Shown here: positions 61,175 through 64,000 of the stretch, piece after piece
How positions within the stretch are numbered: position 1 is the first letter of the stretch
Layout of the letters: every line of letters begins with the position of its first letter
Source of the DNA: Flavobacterium sp. SLB02
Lineage (GTDB): Bacteria; Bacteroidota; Bacteroidia; Flavobacteriales; Flavobacteriaceae
Assembly: GCF_009664855.1 (NCBI RefSeq)
Contig: NZ_CP045928.1
Location: forward strand, 2,182,522 to 2,246,521
DNA length: 64,000 bases
Direction of reading: 5' to 3'
Notes under the pieces: generated by a model
Database searches by the model: none
What the model saw: the letters and a program-made list of their open reading frames with translations, nothing else
What the model was told of the DNA's origin: nothing
Position numbers and translations under genes: made by a program

Positions 61175-62227
61175 TTAAAGAGTAAAATTAGCAGACCATT
61201 GTTCCAGGAGACTTTTGTAAGGCTTAATGAAATGCTCTTCTGCATATTTACCCTGTTCAACAGCTAGTCGGCTGCGCTCTTCGCGGTCATAATCCACGCG
61301 AGTCAGTGAATAATCTTCGTGTTTAAGAGTAGGTTGATAGATTTTCCCGGCCACTGAATTTGCATTGTAAATTTCAGGGCGATAAATCTTCTGGAAAGTC
61401 TCCATCGTGCTAATTGAGCTGATTAATCCAAGATCAGTATAATCAGCAAGCAGATCTCCGGAATGATAAAAAGCCATCGGTGCCACACTATTGGGAGGCA
61501 TGAAAAAACGAACTTTTAAGCCCATTTTAGAGAAATATTCATCAGTGATAGAATACTGGTCCTGCAGATACTCAAAACCCAGAACCGGATGCTGATACTC
61601 AGTGCGAGTATAAGTTTTGTTGCTCGATACACTTAGACAAATGATCGGTGACATCTTAAAGTGCTCTTTATAAGTGGCTGAACTCACAAAGCATTTATAA
61701 AGTTTTCCGTGCAAATCACCAAAATTTTCAGGAATACAAAAATTAGGTTTGTTTTTATTGTGCTCGATCAATAAAATACTGAAATCATAATCACGAACAT
61801 AAGACGAAAAATTATTTCCGGCAATACCTTCGATACGCTGGCTAGTCTTGCGGTCAAAAATATTCGTTTTTAAAACTTCAATCAACGGCAGATTGTTAAT
61901 ACCATTCTTATCATCAATACTCATCGTTACTGTGATGATTTCAAGTTCTACAAGGTAACGATCAGCTTTGGGATTATCCAAATAAGCCAATGCATTGAAT
62001 CGATTGTTAATCATTTTTAATGCATTACGTAAGTTTTGTTGTCGATTACCTCCTCTGGCCAGGTTTGCAAAATTGGTTGTCAAACGCGTTTCACTTGAGG
62101 GGTGATAGTTTTCATCTAAACAAGTGCTCTTTAGTGTGAATGCAAAATCATTCTGGATTGTATTCTGGGTGTTTTCAATATTCTGCTTTTCGTTTATTCC
62201 ACTATCTTCTTGTATATTCGCTTTCAT
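61175..62227 (-). CDS. mesX: MesX (DUF1852) partner of MesD
   Basis: 350 residues from ATG 62227; a TTG at 62260 would add 11. Matches DUF1852: NDFAFTLKSTCLDENYHPSSETRLTTNFANLARG and ANSVAGKIYQPTLKHEDYSLTRVDYDREERSRLAVEQGKYAEEHFIKPY. The family is found with MesD and is needed for its activity. mesD follows after 30 bases. Confidence 0.88.
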   Translation of the reverse strand: MKANIQEDSGINEKQNIENTQNTIQNDFAFTLKSTCLDENYHPSSETRLTTNFANLARGGNRQQNLRNALKMINNRFNALAYLDNPKADRYLVELEIITVTMSIDDKNGINNLPLIEVLKTNIFDRKTSQRIEGIAGNNFSSYVRDYDFSILLIEHNKNKPNFCIPENFGDLHGKLYKCFVSSATYKEHFKMSPIICLSVSSNKTYTRTEYQHPVLGFEYLQDQYSITDEYFSKMGLKVRFFMPPNSVAPMAFYHSGDLLADYTDLGLISSISTMETFQKIYRPEIYNANSVAGKIYQPTLKHEDYSLTRVDYDREERSRLAVEQGKYAEEHFIKPYKSLLEQWSANFTL

Positions 62228-62410
62228 ATGATGAAAATGTTTAGTTTTTTTACCCTGCAAATTTGACTATAAAAGATTAAACATTTTTATTTACACATAA
62301 AATCAGTTAATTATTCTTTTAAAATACATTTTTAAAGATCATTAATCTTCAAACAAATATAATAATCAAGGAAAACAGATAAATATTCTTTAGTGGCCTA
62401 CAATGATTGA

Positions 62411-62436
62411 TTTGGAGTTTCCCAGAGCGCTCCAAA
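62411..62436. promoter_or_regulatory. Inverted repeat in the mesX/nitroreductase divergent region
   Basis: TTTGGAG (62411-62417) and CTCCAAA (62430-62436) are perfect 7-bp arms around a 12-base centre that itself holds GAGCGCTC at its right edge. Placed 27 bases before a TAnnTTTG box, so it could be an operator or a short hairpin. Confidence 0.35.
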
Positions 62437-62462
62437 AACTCGAAAAAGAAAACAATATCGTT

Positions 62463-62470
62463 TATATTTG
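62463..62470 (+). promoter_or_regulatory. TAnnTTTG box for the nitroreductase gene
   Basis: TATATTTG, 24 bases before ATG 62495; overlaps the in-frame TTG at 62468, so 62495 is the better start. Confidence 0.5.
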
Positions 62471-62494
62471 CCAAAAATTAAGATAGACATAGCA

Positions 62495-63124
62495 ATGAAT
62501 TTGATAGAAAATTTAAAATGGCGCTACGCCACAAAAGCTTACAATAACATTAAAGTAACAGAAGAGAAGGTCGATCAGATCTTGGAGGCTATAAATCTTT
62601 CAGCATCTTCTTGCGGTCTGCAATCTTACCGTGTTTTTGTTGTAAGCAATCCGGAAATTCAAAAAAAATTAGGTACTGATTCGTATAATGGACAGATTAG
62701 CTCTTGCTCTCATTTGTTGGTTTTTGCTGCATTAACTGACATGTCTTCGACTTACATTGACGATTATATGGCAATGACAGAAAAGCAAAGAGGTCTTGAT
62801 ATTGGTGCCTTATCAGGATTTAGAAATGGACTGCATTCCTATTTCAGCGCTATTAACGCAGAACAAAAAGCCCATTGGGCGGCAAAACAGGCTTATATTG
62901 CACTAGGAACTGCACTTATTGCTGCGGCAGAATTGAAAGTGGATGCCACTCCTATCGAAGGATTTAATGCCGCCACTATCGATGAGGTTTTAGGTTTGAA
63001 AGAAAAAGGGTTGCATTCTACAGTTATCCTTGCTTTAGGATATCGGGATTCGGAAAAAGACTATATGGCAGCTACGAAAAAAGTTCGTTTACCTATAGAT
63101 GAAATGATAACGAAAGTTTATTAA
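62495..63124 (+). CDS. Nitroreductase-family FMN oxidoreductase
   Basis: 209 residues from ATG 62495. FMN-binding pattern LKWRYATKAYNNIKV (Arg-Tyr-x-x-Lys near residues 8-13) and SASSCGLQSYRVFVV, C-terminal LGLKEKGLHSTVILALGYRDSEKDY: NfsB/DrgA-type NAD(P)H-dependent reductase of nitro compounds or quinones. Divergent from mesX. Confidence 0.9.
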   Translation: MNLIENLKWRYATKAYNNIKVTEEKVDQILEAINLSASSCGLQSYRVFVVSNPEIQKKLGTDSYNGQISSCSHLLVFAALTDMSSTYIDDYMAMTEKQRGLDIGALSGFRNGLHSYFSAINAEQKAHWAAKQAYIALGTALIAAAELKVDATPIEGFNAATIDEVLGLKEKGLHSTVILALGYRDSEKDYMAATKKVRLPIDEMITKVY

Positions 63125-63304
63125 TATTATTTTACAAAACCAATTAAAGACAGAAACTACATATAGTGAGCCAACATCTTCAAACAATGTGTTCGTTATT
63201 CTAGTTGTTGTAAATTCCAGAAAGTTGCTGAACTAGTCTGCATATCCGACTGATCGGATTTGTAAACCAAGCCAAAAAAAATAATATTAAAAAAACCGTT
63301 GCCA

Positions 63305-63685
63305 CTAAATAATTTCTTCTAGCTTATAAACTTCTCCCCACCTATTTTCTAAGCGACTATCATAAATATGAAAGGGAATAATTGAACTGTCTTTATCGCT
63401 AGACAATCCGGTAAATGTCCAAAACAAATCCTCAAACTTACAAACCAAATATCCTCTATCATTAAATGAGTAGTCTCCAACAATCTTATAATTTTGTAAA
63501 TGTTCAACATCGTCCTCATCCATAGGACGAAAGGCCTCCACGACCTTTTTTGTTAGTTCAACTTTGCCATTCTCAAAGAACTCTAGTTGATTTTGGTAGA
63601 TGATACAAAAAAACAAACCACCTGCATGAAGATCAGTATTTGCGATTAAACCTGACTGATACTTTTTATTCATTTCTATTTTCAT
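63305..63685 (-). CDS. Hypothetical protein
   Basis: 126 residues, soluble, with FFCIIYQNQLEFFENGKVELTKKVVEAFRPMDEDDVEHLQNYK and YKLEEII at the end. No family recognised. Aromatic-rich beta pattern could be an immunity-type or small structural domain. Start ATG 63685; next gene upstream lies outside the window. Confidence 0.55.
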   Translation of the reverse strand: MKIEMNKKYQSGLIANTDLHAGGLFFCIIYQNQLEFFENGKVELTKKVVEAFRPMDEDDVEHLQNYKIVGDYSFNDRGYLVCKFEDLFWTFTGLSSDKDSSIIPFHIYDSRLENRWGEVYKLEEII

Positions 63686-64000
63686 TAGTCCATTATTAAT
63701 TAATCATGATAATAAAAAGTTAAACCCTTTTTAATATTGTAGTATTTTTACTTACTTTTGGCTCGCATTAACATTTAACTATTATAGTAATAATTATCAA
63801 TTAAAATTATTAAAATTCACACTACTAACCGCCAAAACCTCACAAAAAAATTATGAATTTCATAAAATCAAGTCGCTATACTTCAGCAAACCTATATCAA
63901 AAGGTGCTATTAGAATTTCTATTTTAGAATCTACAATCTTGCTTACTTAAAAACAAATTAAAAAACCAATGGCATTTATTTCTATTATTCAAAAAATAGA
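63686..64000. other. Intergenic region at the right edge
   Basis: 315 bases. A TAnnTTTG box (TACTTTTG, 63753-63760) points right and could drive a gene beyond the edge; ATG 63969 (MAFISIIQKI) may be its start, but only ten codons are visible. Nothing else recognised. Confidence 0.35.

Noticed and set aside
62228..62494. SAM or cobalamin riboswitch upstream of mesX
   Set aside because: No conserved riboswitch core was recognised on the minus strand; only a simple inverted repeat is present.
63853..63927. 24-codon frame MNFIKSSRYTSANLYQ...
   Set aside because: Very short, no homologue known and no promoter at the right distance.
63969..64000. Start of a gene at the right edge (MAFISIIQKI)
   Set aside because: Only ten codons are visible, too little to call.

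Overview
The window comes from a low-GC member of the Bacteroidota, almost certainly a Flavobacterium or close relative. Evidence: a PorX-type regulator of the type IX secretion system, an HAE1-type RND pump set, a CAL67264-type small membrane protein, an almost complete lack of Shine-Dalgarno sequences, repeated promoter-like TAnnTTTG boxes 15-60 bases before start codons, and intergenic inverted repeats of the kind seen in flavobacteria.

Layout. 1-33.7 kb is mostly chromosomal housekeeping: porX (partial), tsaE, ald, ung, mutS2, ettA, holA, a glycosyltransferase, an OmpA lipoprotein, a Sua5/YrdC protein, a UvrD/PcrA helicase, a TauE permease, a group of small flavobacterial genes of unknown function, a patatin, an M1 aminopeptidase, a Dph6-like ligase, recG and a pair of sensory proteins that look like pieces of a chemoreceptor. 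34.3-40.9 kb holds an RND efflux operon (adaptor, pump, TolC-like channel) followed by a bestrophin. 40.9-44.0 kb has an AraC regulator convergent with a DUF779-aldehyde dehydrogenase pair. Then come pheT, apt and a tRNA-Arg(ACG).

47.5-58.3 kb is an accessory island next to the tRNA. Two directly oriented IS6-type elements (left transposase dead, right intact) bracket a class I lanthipeptide locus: LanC-like protein 1, a broken luciferase-like oxidoreductase, a full-length LanB dehydratase, a broken C39-peptidase ABC exporter, LanC-like protein 2, and one intact double-glycine precursor peptide (core with TC and SC) followed by a decayed precursor tail. A second precursor locus upstream of lanC-like 1 has lost its leader and core and was split by an IS982 element with a 6-bp target duplication. 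About 190 bp before and 131 bp after the precursor are repeated at both ends, so the unit was once duplicated. Both LanC-like proteins are full length but lack the Cys/Cys-His zinc ligands of ordinary LanC, and the LanB has Asn at the position of NisB Arg87. This is the most unusual system in the window: either an unorthodox zinc-free class I system or one caught in decay.

58.4-63.1 kb holds an Lrp/AsnC regulator and an apparent operon mesX-mesD-BASS transporter (folate-independent methionine synthase with its DUF1852 partner), divergent from a nitroreductase.

All family assignments are from reading motifs by eye; no database search was run.
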